Assembly: GCF_019303495.1 (NCBI RefSeq)
Contig: NZ_JAEVFI010000008.1
Span: 94,370 to 158,369 of the forward strand
DNA: 64,000 nt
Reading direction: 5' to 3'
Source: Streptomyces sp. JJ66
GTDB lineage: Bacteria; Actinomycetota; Actinomycetes; Streptomycetales; Streptomycetaceae
The position numbers and the translations under genes are program-made. Position 1 is the stretch's first letter. Each line of letters begins with the position of its first letter. The notes under the pieces are model-generated. The model saw only the letters and a program-made list of their open reading frames with translations, did not search any database and was not told the DNA's origin. Shown piece after piece: positions 32,850-41,051 of the stretch.

Positions 32850-34061
32850 TCAGTCGAACAGATCGAGCAGGAATCCGAGGCCGCCGTCACCGTCGTTCTC
32901 ACCGAGGCCGGCGTCCGCGCCGTCGTCCGGTGCCGCGCCGGACGAGTCCGACGCCGCACCCTGGGGGAGCTGCGCGCCGACCGCCGCCAGGGCGGTGGTG
33001 ACGGGCTGGAAGAAGGTGACACCGCCTTGCGTGCAGTCGCCGCTGCCGCCGGAGGTGAGGCCGACGGCCGCGTCACCCGAGAACATGGACCCGCCGCTGT
33101 CACCAGGTTCGGCGCACACATCAGTCTGGATGAGCCCGGTGACGATGTCGCCGCCTCCGTAGTTGACTGTGGCGTCGAGCCCCGTGACGACGCCCTGGCT
33201 CAGGCCCGTGGTGCTGCCGCTGCGCTGCACGGGCAGGCCCACGCTCGCCTCGGCGACCCGGGTGATCCGCTGCGAGGTGCCGTCGTGCAGGTCAACGGTG
33301 CTGGGCGCCTCGGCGCTCTGGTCGTCGTAGACGACGAGGGCGAAGTCACCGTCTCCGGGGAACGTGGAGGCCGCGGCGGTGCCCAGCGGTTCGGCACCGG
33401 CCTGGTCCGCGCTCCACGTTGGTGAAGCCTGGGTGCAGTGGCCCGCGGTCAGGAACGCCTTGGCGCCCCCAGCCTCCACGTTGAAGCCGAGCGAACAGCG
33501 CGAGCCGCCGCCGAAGATGGTGTCGCCCCCGTCCACGGGACCGGCGAACGGCGTGAAGGTGCCCGGCGCCCGGCGCACGGTCACCGTATCGCCCAGCGCG
33601 CCGGTGACCTCGGTCAGCCGCTCCCAGCGGTCGCCAGTGACGGTGCTATCGGCGTGGACCACGACACGGTTGCTGCGCGGGTCCACCGACCAGGCCGTAC
33701 CCGGGACCGAGGCGTCCGCCGTCAGCGCCCGGGCGCTCGCCCGCAGCTCCGCGGTGGTGTGCTGGACGGACCGGGGCTCGCCGCCCGTCTGCCGCACCCG
33801 TTCGGCGGCCTGGTCGCCGAGCACGTTGACGACGAGCTGCCGCGTATCGGCGTCGTAGTACCACCCCGCCGCCTGGTCACCGAGGTCGCGCGCGAGACGC
33901 GGCCCGAGCTGCCCGGCGTCGGCCTGGGAGAAGGTGCGCGCGGCGTCCGGCGTCTCGGGGGTCGCGTTGGCGTTCGGCAGCAGGACGGCAGCCCCCAGCA
34001 GACCGGCGCTAGCCGCGGCGACCGCGGCCCCGGTGCGCTTTTTCACTCGGCGATGGCTCAC
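32850..34061 (-). CDS. Secreted S1 serine protease (streptogrisin type)
   Basis: A 403-residue preproprotease. A signal peptide with KKR and a hydrophobic core ends near ANA (residue 33). The pro-region of about 140 residues includes QLGPRLARDLG and the repeated strand motifs of the alpha-lytic protease propeptide. The mature chymotrypsin fold has catalytic His in TAGHC, Asp in DFALVVY and Ser in GDSGGSMFSG, with cysteines for disulphides. After the catalytic domain comes an unusual acidic Gly/Asp-rich extension of about 40 residues. GGAGG lies upstream of the GTG start. Confidence 0.93.
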   Translation of the reverse strand: MSHRRVKKRTGAAVAAASAGLLGAAVLLPNANATPETPDAARTFSQADAGQLGPRLARDLGDQAAGWYYDADTRQLVVNVLGDQAAERVRQTGGEPRSVQHTTAELRASARALTADASVPGTAWSVDPRSNRVVVHADSTVTGDRWERLTEVTGALGDTVTVRRAPGTFTPFAGPVDGGDTIFGGGSRCSLGFNVEAGGAKAFLTAGHCTQASPTWSADQAGAEPLGTAAASTFPGDGDFALVVYDDQSAEAPSTVDLHDGTSQRITRVAEASVGLPVQRSGSTTGLSQGVVTGLDATVNYGGGDIVTGLIQTDVCAEPGDSGGSMFSGDAAVGLTSGGSGDCTQGGVTFFQPVTTALAAVGAQLPQGAASDSSGAAPDDGADAGLGENDGDGGLGFLLDLFD

Positions 34062-34114
34062 GTGGCTGACCTCCAGGCGACGATCGGGTGGTCCCCTCCG
34101 GGAACCCGCTGGAT

Positions 34115-34330
34115 CTACGCCGCCTGGTACGCGAGCGCCGCGGCCCGGCGTTCACGCCTGCCGGAATTTGTCACCATTGGCACAAAACCCGCCCCGCCAC
34201 TCGCCCCAAGCCCCGCCTGACCCGGTGGCCCGTCGAACACCTGACCCACCCCGCGATCGCGCGCCGACCCCCGTCGCCGGAAGGTGGCGCGCTCCAGCCA
34301 GAACTCCAGCAACTCCCGCTCCCCGAGCAT
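34115..34330 (-). CDS. Doubtful 71-aa ORF
   Basis: The first half (MLGERELLEFWLERATF, then Arg-rich) has coding-like codon use, which extends about 20 codons upstream of the only ATG to a TGA. The second half has poor codon bias and crosses the palindrome. There is no ribosome-binding site. It may be a decayed fragment of a small gene; no family is recognised. Confidence 0.2.
   Translation of the reverse strand: MLGERELLEFWLERATFRRRGSARDRGVGQVFDGPPGQAGLGASGGAGFVPMVTNSGRRERRAAALAYQAA
34167..34186. promoter_or_regulatory. Palindrome TTTGT-N10-ACAAA
   Basis: The 20-bp element has perfect TTTGT/ACAAA ends and a partly symmetric centre. It lies about 110 bp upstream of the protease start in a locally AT-rich stretch, so it is a candidate operator for the protease. 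Confidence 0.35.
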
Positions 34331-34424
34331 CTCAACGCGCTCGCTGTCCAGCGGCAGCCGCCGGTGGGGCCTTGCAACGGCCCGGTGGCGTCAACGCGCT
34401 CTGCGGACCGGCGCTTGCGCACTG

Positions 34425-35582
34425 TCAGCATGGCGCGTCACACAGCTCCCCATCAGTTTGTGGTGCGGCCATCGCGCCCTCGGGTGAAGAACCACCCACC
34501 GGTTCACCTCTGCCCGCTTCCCCGTGCCGCGAGCGGCCCAGCAGCCGGACCACATCCGCCACCGCGGCCCGCCCGGCCCGGTTGGCGCCGATCGTGCTGG
34601 CTGACGGGCCGTACCCCACCAGTTGGACGCGCGGCTCCCGCACCACCCGGGTGCCCGCGAGCCGGACGCCGCCGCCCGGCTCGCGCAGCCGCAGGGGCGT
34701 CAGATGCGCCAGGGCGGGACGGAACCCGGTCGCCCATACGATGACGTCGGCGGCCACCTCGCGTCCGTCGGCCCACACCACGCCGCCGGGTGTCACCCGG
34801 TCGAACATCGGCAGCCGCTCCAGCACTCCGCGCTCCCGCGCCTGCTCCATCGCCGCCGTCATCGGCAGCCCGGTGACGGAGACCACTGACTGCAGCGGCA
34901 GGCCGTGCCGCACCCGCTCCGCCACGAGTGCCACGGCCGCGCGGCCAGCCTCCGCGTCGAAGGGTCCGGCGCGAAAGCGCGGCGGGCGCCGGGTGACCCA
35001 CGTGGTGGCCGCCGCCGTCTGAGCGATCTCCAGCAGGTGCTGCACCGCCGAGGTCCCGCCGCCCACGACCACCACGCGCTGCCCCGCGAAGGCCCGTGGG
35101 CCGGGATACCGCTGGGTGTGCAGCTGACGCCCGGTGAAGGTCTCCTGCCCCGGGACGCGGGGCCAGAACGGACGCTCCCAGGTCCCGGTGGCGTTGATCA
35201 GCGCCCGGGTCCGCCACATTCCGGCCGAAGTCTCCACAATCAACCGCCCTCGCGACCCGTCCCGCACCGCGCGCACGTCGGCCGGACGGCGGACGGGCAG
35301 CGCGAACGCCTTCTCGTACCGCGCGAAGTAGGCGCCGATTACCTCGGCGGAGGGGCGGTCGGGATCGGCTTCGGCCAGCTCCATGCCCGGCAGGGCGTGC
35401 ATGCCGTGCACCGCACCGTACGTCAGCGTCGGCCAGCGGAACTGCCACGCCCCGCCCGGACGCGGCGCGTGGTCCAGCAGCACGAACTCCTCGTGTGGCA
35501 CGAAACCCCGGCGGCGCAGGTGGTAGGCGCTGGACAGCCCCGCCTGTCCGCCGCCGACGACCACGACCTCCACGTCATCCAT
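34425..35582 (-). CDS. Flavin-dependent monooxygenase / NAD(P)-binding protein
   Basis: A 385-residue flavoprotein. VVVVGGGQAGLSSAYHL binds FAD, ALINATGTWERPFWP is the linker motif, VVVVGGGTSAVQHLLEI is the second nucleotide loop for NADPH, and IVWATGFRPAL is the ATG motif. It is like the CzcO/YpdA and Baeyer-Villiger-type group, but the full BVMO fingerprint is not evident. It should oxidise a small organic substrate or act as a reductase. The start at ATG 35582 is the first residue before the glycine motif; AGGAG sits unusually close (1 nt). It is divergent from yjbQ. Confidence 0.88.
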   Translation of the reverse strand: MDDVEVVVVGGGQAGLSSAYHLRRRGFVPHEEFVLLDHAPRPGGAWQFRWPTLTYGAVHGMHALPGMELAEADPDRPSAEVIGAYFARYEKAFALPVRRPADVRAVRDGSRGRLIVETSAGMWRTRALINATGTWERPFWPRVPGQETFTGRQLHTQRYPGPRAFAGQRVVVVGGGTSAVQHLLEIAQTAAATTWVTRRPPRFRAGPFDAEAGRAAVALVAERVRHGLPLQSVVSVTGLPMTAAMEQARERGVLERLPMFDRVTPGGVVWADGREVAADVIVWATGFRPALAHLTPLRLREPGGGVRLAGTRVVREPRVQLVGYGPSASTIGANRAGRAAVADVVRLLGRSRHGEAGRGEPVGGSSPEGAMAAPQTDGELCDAPC

Positions 35583-35634
35583 GCTCCTGGCAACCACTAT
35601 GAGCGCCGCGTGCTTCCCGGGGCAGGATGAGGGC

Positions 35635-36057
35635 ATGAGCGAACGGTTCACCACGCGCGTCCTCGACATCACTACCGGCTCCGCCGAGACGGTCACCGAC
35701 CTCACCCGGGAGTGCGAGCGCTACCTGGCCGACGTGGCCGCCGGGAGCGACGGGCTGCTGAACGTCTTCACCCCGCACGCCACGGCGGGCCTGGCGATCC
35801 TGGAGACCGATGCGGGCAGCGACGATGACCTGCTGGCGGCCCTGCGCGACCTGCTGCCCGCCGACGACCGCTGGCGCCACCGGCACGGCAGCCCCGGACA
35901 CGGTCGCGACCACGTGCTCCCCGCCCTCGTCCCGCCCCATGCCACTCTCCCCGTCGTCGCAGGGCGGCTGGCCCTGGGCACCTGGCAGTCGGTCTGCCTG
36001 GTTGACACCAACCGCGACAATCCCCGGCGCCAGGTGCGGCTGTCCTTCCTCGGCTGA
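35635..36057 (+). CDS. YjbQ family protein
   Basis: A 140-residue YjbQ (UPF0047) protein. GLLNVFTPHATAGLAILE carries the conserved His, and RDHVLPALV with GTWQSVCLVDTN forms the rest of the conserved trimer core. E. coli YjbQ has weak thiamine-phosphate synthase activity in a suppressor setting; the normal role is not known. CAGGAT ends 6 nt before ATG 35635, so the gene may be leaderless. It is divergent from the flavin monooxygenase. Confidence 0.9.
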   Translation: MSERFTTRVLDITTGSAETVTDLTRECERYLADVAAGSDGLLNVFTPHATAGLAILETDAGSDDDLLAALRDLLPADDRWRHRHGSPGHGRDHVLPALVPPHATLPVVAGRLALGTWQSVCLVDTNRDNPRRQVRLSFLG

Positions 36058-36300
36058 GCCCGCAGACGCCGGGAGTCCCTACAGACGCCGGGAGCCCGCC
36101 CTTGGGGCCGCCTGCGACGATTCACGGGCGGGGGACCGGGCGGGGAATACGGCGGGGGAGCGCCGCGCTGGAACGTTGGCGCTTTCGGCGGCCGATTTGG
36201 ATGCAGGGGGCAAGAGATGCTTCCATCGAAGGCGTATCACGATGCGGACACCCGGTGCGCCGGGTGGTGAAGGCTGTCTACAGGAGGCGTGGAGCACGGA

Positions 36301-37821
36301 GTGAAGCAGATGTTCGTGGCGCCCGACCCCCGGCGGGTCCGGCTTCGTTCGTCGCTGCGCGCGGTGCTCGGCGTGGGCCTCGCGGTCGTCGCCGTCGCGC
36401 TTACCGGGCTGGGGGTGACCTCGGTCATCACCGGCGGTCTGGCAGCCCTGCTCGCGCTGTTCACGGTGACTGATCCGGCCGTCTCCCGGCAGGCCGTCAC
36501 CACCGCGCTGCTGCCGGTGGTCGGTCTTCCCGTGCTGGCGCTTGCCGCGCTGCTGCACGCGCTGCCGCTGGCGCGGGACGCCGTCTTCCTCGGCATCGTG
36601 TTCGCCGGTGTTTACGCCCGCCGGTACGGGCCGCGGGGGAACGCGCTGGGCATCTTCGCCTTCATGATGTTCTTCGTCGCCCAGTTCCTGCACCCCGCCC
36701 CCGCGGAGCTGGTGGGGTTCGGAGGCGCTGTGCTGTTGTCGCTGGCCGCCGCCGCACTGGTCCGGTTCGGGCTGTGGCGGATCGAGCGGCGGGATCTGCC
36801 GCCCGCGGTCCCGGTCATGGCCGACGGTCGCGGGCTGCGGCGTCCGACCACCCGGCAGGCGGTACAGGCCACGGTCGCCTGCGCGCTGGCCCTGGCGGCG
36901 GGACAGGCGCTCTCCCACGAGCGCTGGTACTGGGCGGTGGGCGCGGCCTGGTGGATCTTCGTCAACACCGCCTCGCGGGGAGAGACCCTGGTCCGCGGGT
37001 TCCGGCGGGTGCTGGGCACGGTGTGCGGCATCGCGGGCGGTCTCCTCGTCGCGCTGCCGGTAGGCGGGGCGCCGGCGCCGACCGCGGCCATCGTCGCTCT
37101 CTGCGTCTTCGGCATCTTCTACACGGCCGCCGTCTCCTACAGCTGGATGATGTTCTTCGTCACGGTGATGGTCGGCCTGCTGTACGGGCTGCTGGGCGTG
37201 CTGCACGCCGGGTTGCTGGGCCTGCGCGTCGCGGAGACGGCACTCGGCGCGCTCGGTGCGGCGGTCGCCGTGGCGGTCGTGCTGCCTATCACCACCCACG
37301 CGGCCACCCACGCGTGGATTCAGCGCGCCGTGCTGTGCCTGCACCGGTGCACCGAGCAGGCCGCACGCCGCCTGTCCGGCGAGGAGAGGGCCGACCCGGC
37401 CGCAGGCATCGCCGAGCTGGAACTGCTGCTCGGCCGGGCCCGCACCGCGCTCGCCCCGCTCGTCCACCCGCTCAACCCGCACCGCGCCCGCAAGGCCCGC
37501 GCCCGGCTCGTGCTCGCGCTGCTGGACGACTGCGCCCGGGAGGCCAAGGGCTTCGCGGAGACCGCCGCCGACCCGTTCGCTTCCCACGACGCCCGGCTCA
37601 GCGCCGCCTGTGCCCGGGTGGAAGACGCCGTCCACCGGCTCCTGCGGCAGCAGAGCACCACGCCCGCTCCGGCCCCCAGCGCGTCCGTGTCACCCGCGCT
37701 CACCCCGCACCCGACGGCTGACCGTGCCCTGGCCCACCTCCACGGCCTGGAGTCCGCCCTGGTCAGCCTCGCCGCGCCCGTGCACAGCGCCCCGCGCGCA
37801 CCCCTCCAGGCGGCCGCGTAG
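36301..37821 (+). CDS. FUSC family membrane protein
   Basis: A 506-residue protein with two blocks of four to six helices (about residues 18-160 and 180-340) and a long soluble helical C-terminus. The motif HERWYWAVGAAWWIFVNTASRGETLVRGFRRVLGT is typical of the fusaric-acid-resistance/YccS-like family (FUSC), thought to export aromatic acids. GTG 36301 has GGAG 6 nt upstream; a GTG at 36289 sits too near the AGGAGG, and ATG 36310 is a third option. The Pro-rich tail (STTPAPAPSASVSPAL) is disordered. No linked membrane-fusion gene is present. Confidence 0.85.
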   Translation: MKQMFVAPDPRRVRLRSSLRAVLGVGLAVVAVALTGLGVTSVITGGLAALLALFTVTDPAVSRQAVTTALLPVVGLPVLALAALLHALPLARDAVFLGIVFAGVYARRYGPRGNALGIFAFMMFFVAQFLHPAPAELVGFGGAVLLSLAAAALVRFGLWRIERRDLPPAVPVMADGRGLRRPTTRQAVQATVACALALAAGQALSHERWYWAVGAAWWIFVNTASRGETLVRGFRRVLGTVCGIAGGLLVALPVGGAPAPTAAIVALCVFGIFYTAAVSYSWMMFFVTVMVGLLYGLLGVLHAGLLGLRVAETALGALGAAVAVAVVLPITTHAATHAWIQRAVLCLHRCTEQAARRLSGEERADPAAGIAELELLLGRARTALAPLVHPLNPHRARKARARLVLALLDDCAREAKGFAETAADPFASHDARLSAACARVEDAVHRLLRQQSTTPAPAPSASVSPALTPHPTADRALAHLHGLESALVSLAAPVHSAPRAPLQAAA

Positions 37822-37954
37822 CCGGTCACCCCTGCCGCTCAGGCGGACGTCGCGCGGCCGGGGGCGCGCCTGGCGGCTCTCAGGGCGCGTCCGCCCCACG
37901 GCGTGGCTCGCCGCCGTATGGCAAGGGGCAACCGCACCCGGCGGCCGAATACGG

Positions 37955-37988
37955 CACCGCCGCCGGGGCGGAAGCCACGGCGGCGGTG
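37955..37988. terminator. 10-bp hairpin between convergent genes
   Basis: CACCGCCGCC (37955-37964) pairs with GGCGGCGGTG (37979-37988) around a 14-nt loop, between the FUSC gene and the CbiX-like gene. Confidence 0.6.
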
Positions 37989-38030
37989 AAGGGAGAGGGC
38001 GCGCCCCCAGGGGGCGGATGAGCGGCTGGC

Positions 38031-38984
38031 CTACCGGACGGCCACGGGGGTCGCCGTGATGCCAGCCTTCGCCCCGTACGCGGACGAGACCAGCTTGCCG
38101 ATCGCCGGGTAGGCGCCCAGCGGCTCGGCCGTCTGGCAGCCCGCTTCCCGCGCGGCGGCCGCCAGCAGCCCTTCGGGCACCTCGGGCCCCACCAGGCACG
38201 GCGCGAGCGCGAGCTGCCGCGACCCGGAGGAGGTCAGCTCGGCCGCGGCGCGCGCGACGGAGCCTTCCTCGTCCAGCGCGGCCGCCAGCACCGGCACGGC
38301 GAGCCGGGCAGCCAGCAGCATGCCGGTGATGCCCGCGACCTGCACGGCTTCCTCGCCGCCCGCGGTGACTAGCACGATGCCGTCGGCGGCCGTGGCCACC
38401 GTGAACAGGCGGGCGCGGTCGGCACGGGCGAGACCGGCTTCGGAGAGGCGGACGTGCACGCCCTCGGCCAGCAGCGGGTGCGGGCCGAGCACCTCGGCCC
38501 GTTCGGCGTTCGAGCCGCTGTTCAGCAGGGCCTGTCGTATGCGGCGCAGGACGGCGGCGTCCGGGCCGGCGAGCAGCGGCACCACCACGGCACCGGACCG
38601 TGAGCTGGAAGCCCGCCTCGGTTCGGTCTCCGGGGCCTCCACGCCCTCGGTCGCCTCGGCGCCTTCGACCGCGCCCGAAGCCCCGCTCGGGGTCCCCTCG
38701 GCGGCCGTCGCGGCGAGCACGGCTTCCAGCGCCGGGAACTCCTCGTCCGCGCCGTCCACCCAGCCGATGCGGGCGTCGAGCCCGGGCAGTTCGGAGCGGG
38801 CGATGGTGAGGATCTCCTCAGCGAGCGAACGCACCGGCCCCGACGGCTGGCCCGGAACGGCCAGCACCAGCGCGGGCGCGCCTTCCGGGGCGACGACGGG
38901 CTCCGGGCGGCGGTGCCGTCCGGGCTTGCGGGGACGCGGCATTCGTACAGGCAGCCCGCCTTCGGGCCCAGTGGAGGAGCTCAT
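38031..38984 (-). CDS. Degenerate CbiX/sirohydrochlorin-chelatase-like protein
   Basis: A 317-residue protein with the two-domain chelatase-like fold of CbiX relatives. It has LVLAVPGQPSGPVRSLAEEILTIA at the start, VVVPLLAGPDAAVLRRIRQAL mid-protein and LGPHPLLAEGVHVRLSEAG in the second half. Where active CbiX enzymes have a metal-contacting His (HGSR), this protein has VPG, so it probably lacks chelatase activity. A Glu/Ala-rich linker of about 30 residues (TEGVEAPETEP) splits the first domain. It is an unnamed streptomycete family as I recall. TAGCAT ends 8 nt before ATG 38984. Confidence 0.75.
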   Translation of the reverse strand: MSSSTGPEGGLPVRMPRPRKPGRHRRPEPVVAPEGAPALVLAVPGQPSGPVRSLAEEILTIARSELPGLDARIGWVDGADEEFPALEAVLAATAAEGTPSGASGAVEGAEATEGVEAPETEPRRASSSRSGAVVVPLLAGPDAAVLRRIRQALLNSGSNAERAEVLGPHPLLAEGVHVRLSEAGLARADRARLFTVATAADGIVLVTAGGEEAVQVAGITGMLLAARLAVPVLAAALDEEGSVARAAAELTSSGSRQLALAPCLVGPEVPEGLLAAAAREAGCQTAEPLGAYPAIGKLVSSAYGAKAGITATPVAVR

Positions 38985-38992
38985 GGCGCCGC

Positions 38993-38998
38993 ATGCTA
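38993..38998 (-). promoter_or_regulatory. -10 box TAGCAT, near-leaderless start
   Basis: TAGCAT on the minus strand ends 8 nt before ATG 38984, slightly longer than the spacing of the other leaderless candidates. Confidence 0.4.
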
Positions 38999-39127
38999 AT
39001 GCCTTGGCTGACTTCGCAGCGGGGCCGGGGTCGAACGGTGTGGGTTCGCCCGGTTTCTCCCGCGTGTTGCCGGTGCCGCGCACCGAACGATTTGTGGACG
39101 TTCACTCAGGCCCGGTGCCCGCACGGG

Positions 39128-40114
39128 TCACAGCGTCCGCAGCAGCGCGGGATCCGCGGGAAGCGCGAGCTGCCCGGATGCCAGCCGACTGGCCAGCAGC
39201 AGGGCGCCGGTCAGCGGGTCGCCCGCGGGGTCGGCACGCCTGGCCTGCGGCACTCGTGCCGTCAGTTCCTCGCGCAGCGGCCCCAGCAGCGGCTCCCCGA
39301 GCCGGACGAGGCCGCCGGTGACGGCCAGCGCCGCCTGCGGCGTGGTGGGGCAGACGGCGGCGGCGCAGTCAGCGAGGTGGACGGCGGCCCGGCCCAGGAT
39401 GCCGGCGGCCACCGCGTCGTCCGCGGCACAGGCGGCCACCTCGGGGGCGAACGAGGCCAGGGCCGCCGCCCGGTCCGTACGCGGGTACAGCTGCCCCGGC
39501 AGCCCGGCGGCCGGGCCGAACAGCTCCTGCGCGCGGGCGAGCAGGGCGGGGGAGCCGCCGCTGCGGCCGTCGTGCTGCCGCAGCGCGGCTTCCAGCCCGG
39601 CGCGGCCGATCCACGCCCCACCGCCGCAGTCCCCCAGCAGGTGGCCCCAGCCATCCGCACGCCGCCAGGCGACCAGGTCCGTGCCGACGGCGATCAGGCC
39701 CGTGCCAGCGGCGATCACCGCTCCCGAGCGCTCGCCCAGCGCACCGGCGTACGCGGTCACCGCATCGGCGGCGAGCAGCAGGCGGGGCGCGCCGAACGCG
39801 GCGGCCAGCGCGGTGGGCAGCTCCGCGCGCAGCCGCTCGCCCAGCGTGGCCATGCCCGCCGCGCCCACGCACACGGCGCGCAGCTCCGCGCCGCCGGCCG
39901 TGCCCGGAGCGTGCGCGAGCAGGTGCCGGGCGGCGGGGACGAGCTGTTCCAGCAGGTGCCCGGCGTCGATCCCGCCGCTGCCGGTGCTCACCGGTGGCCC
40001 GGTGAGCACCGGACCCACGGGCCGGACCACTCGGCTAGGTCCGGGCTCCGCGGGGGCCAGGGCGAGACGCACTCCGGAGCCACCGGAGTCGGCACCGAGC
40101 ACCCAGCCGGTCAC
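39128..40114 (-). CDS. BadF/BadG family ATPase, N-acetylglucosamine-kinase-like
   Basis: A 328-residue actin-fold kinase. The N-terminal [14 protein letters not shown] is phosphate-1, [12 protein letters not shown] phosphate-2, [26 protein letters not shown] the sugar-kinase block of GlcNAc kinases, and [12 protein letters not shown] the adenosine motif. It probably phosphorylates an amino sugar in the cytoplasm. The start overlaps the ung stop by 4 nt (ATGA), so the kinase is expressed with the DNA repair enzyme, an odd pair. No sugar transporter is adjacent. Confidence 0.87.
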   Translation of the reverse strand: MTGWVLGADSGGSGVRLALAPAEPGPSRVVRPVGPVLTGPPVSTGSGGIDAGHLLEQLVPAARHLLAHAPGTAGGAELRAVCVGAAGMATLGERLRAELPTALAAAFGAPRLLLAADAVTAYAGALGERSGAVIAAGTGLIAVGTDLVAWRRADGWGHLLGDCGGGAWIGRAGLEAALRQHDGRSGGSPALLARAQELFGPAAGLPGQLYPRTDRAAALASFAPEVAACAADDAVAAGILGRAAVHLADCAAAVCPTTPQAALAVTGGLVRLGEPLLGPLREELTARVPQARRADPAGDPLTGALLLASRLASGQLALPADPALLRTL

Positions 40115-40788
40115 GGCAGGCGCCAGTCGACCTGTTCCGCGCCCTGCCGCGCCAGCAGCTCATTGGTGCGGCTGAACGGGCGCGAGCCGAAGAAACCGCG
40201 GTCGGCGGACATGGGGGAGGGGTGCGCGGACTCGACCGCCGGCACGCCGCCCAGCAGCGGGCGCAGATTGCGCGCGTCCCGCCCCCACAGCACGGCCACC
40301 AGGGGGGTGCCGCGCGCCACCAGGGCGCGGATCGCCTGCTCGGTGACCTCTTCCCAGCCCTTGCCGCGGTGGGCCCCCGGTTTGCGCGGCGCTGTGGTCA
40401 GGGCGCGGTTGAGCAGCAGCACACCCTGTCGGGTCCAGGGAGTGAGGTCGCCGCTGGAGGGGCGGGGCAGGCCGAGGTCGGTGTGCAGCTCGCGGAAGAT
40501 GTTCTCCAGGCTGCCAGGCAGCGGTGCTACCTCAGGCGCCACGGAGAACGACAGGCCGACGGCGTGGCCGGGGGTCGGGTACGGGTCCTGACCGACGATC
40601 AGGACGCGGACGTCGTCGAAGGGTTGCTGGAACGCGCGCAGGACATGGGCGCCCGCGGGCAGGTAGGTGCGCCCGGCGGCGATCTCCGCGCGCAGGAAGT
40701 CGCCCATCGCGGCGACGCGTTCGGAGACCGGGTCCAGTGCCTTCGCCCAGCCCGCTTCGACAATCTCGCTCAAGGGTCGTGCAGCCAC
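40111..40788 (-). CDS. ung: Uracil-DNA glycosylase
   Basis: A 225-residue family 1 uracil-DNA glycosylase that removes uracil from DNA to start base-excision repair. [16 protein letters not shown] contains the water-activating loop, LLLNRALTT the middle motif with Asn, and [17 protein letters not shown] the leucine-loop region with the catalytic His. Length is normal. GTG 40788 has no Shine-Dalgarno; TAGGGT ends 6 nt upstream, so it is probably leaderless. The kinase gene follows with a 4-nt overlap. Confidence 0.95.
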   Translation of the reverse strand: MAARPLSEIVEAGWAKALDPVSERVAAMGDFLRAEIAAGRTYLPAGAHVLRAFQQPFDDVRVLIVGQDPYPTPGHAVGLSFSVAPEVAPLPGSLENIFRELHTDLGLPRPSSGDLTPWTRQGVLLLNRALTTAPRKPGAHRGKGWEEVTEQAIRALVARGTPLVAVLWGRDARNLRPLLGGVPAVESAHPSPMSADRGFFGSRPFSRTNELLARQGAEQVDWRLP

Positions 40789-40794
40789 GGCGTC

Positions 40795-40800
40795 ACCCTA
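40795..40800 (-). promoter_or_regulatory. -10 box TAGGGT of ung, leaderless
   Basis: TAGGGT on the minus strand ends 6 nt before GTG 40788. Confidence 0.55.
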
Positions 40801-40862
40801 CTGGCTGAGGGCGTGCTGCGCCCCCTACTGGCTGAGGGCGGCGCCGCGCCCCGGGCCTCGCG

Positions 40863-41051
40863 TCAAAGTGTCACCGCGCGTACGCACAGCACGTCGGGGA
40901 GGTGGGCGGCGACCTGGTGCCAGGAGTCGCCGTCGTCGGCGCTGGCGTACAGCTCGCCGTTGCGGTTGCCGAAGTAGATGCCCGCCGGGTCGTTCCCGTC
41001 GGTGCACAGGGCGTCGCGCAGTACCGGGCCGTGGTGCTCGGACCGCGGCAG
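40863..41051 (-). pseudogene. 3' remnant of a BNR/YVTN-repeat protein gene
   Basis: In the frame ending at the TGA 40865-40863 the minus strand reads LPRSEHHGPVLRDALC, then DPAGIYFGNRNGELYASADDGDSW and ends in DVLCVRAVTL. This is the C-terminal piece of a streptomycete exo-sialidase-like (BNR/YVTN) repeat protein of roughly 350 residues as I recall it, with the Asp-box SADDGDSW intact. The codon use in this frame is excellent. Everything upstream is missing: it runs directly into the 3' end of fprA in another frame. It has no start of its own and is a deletion remnant. Confidence 0.75.

Larger units (their letters stand above)
34062..34424. other. Intergenic region upstream of the protease
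   Basis: These 363 bp hold the protease promoter region, a 20-bp palindrome at 34167-34186 and one weak 71-codon frame on the minus strand. I see nothing else that can be supported. Confidence 0.4.
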
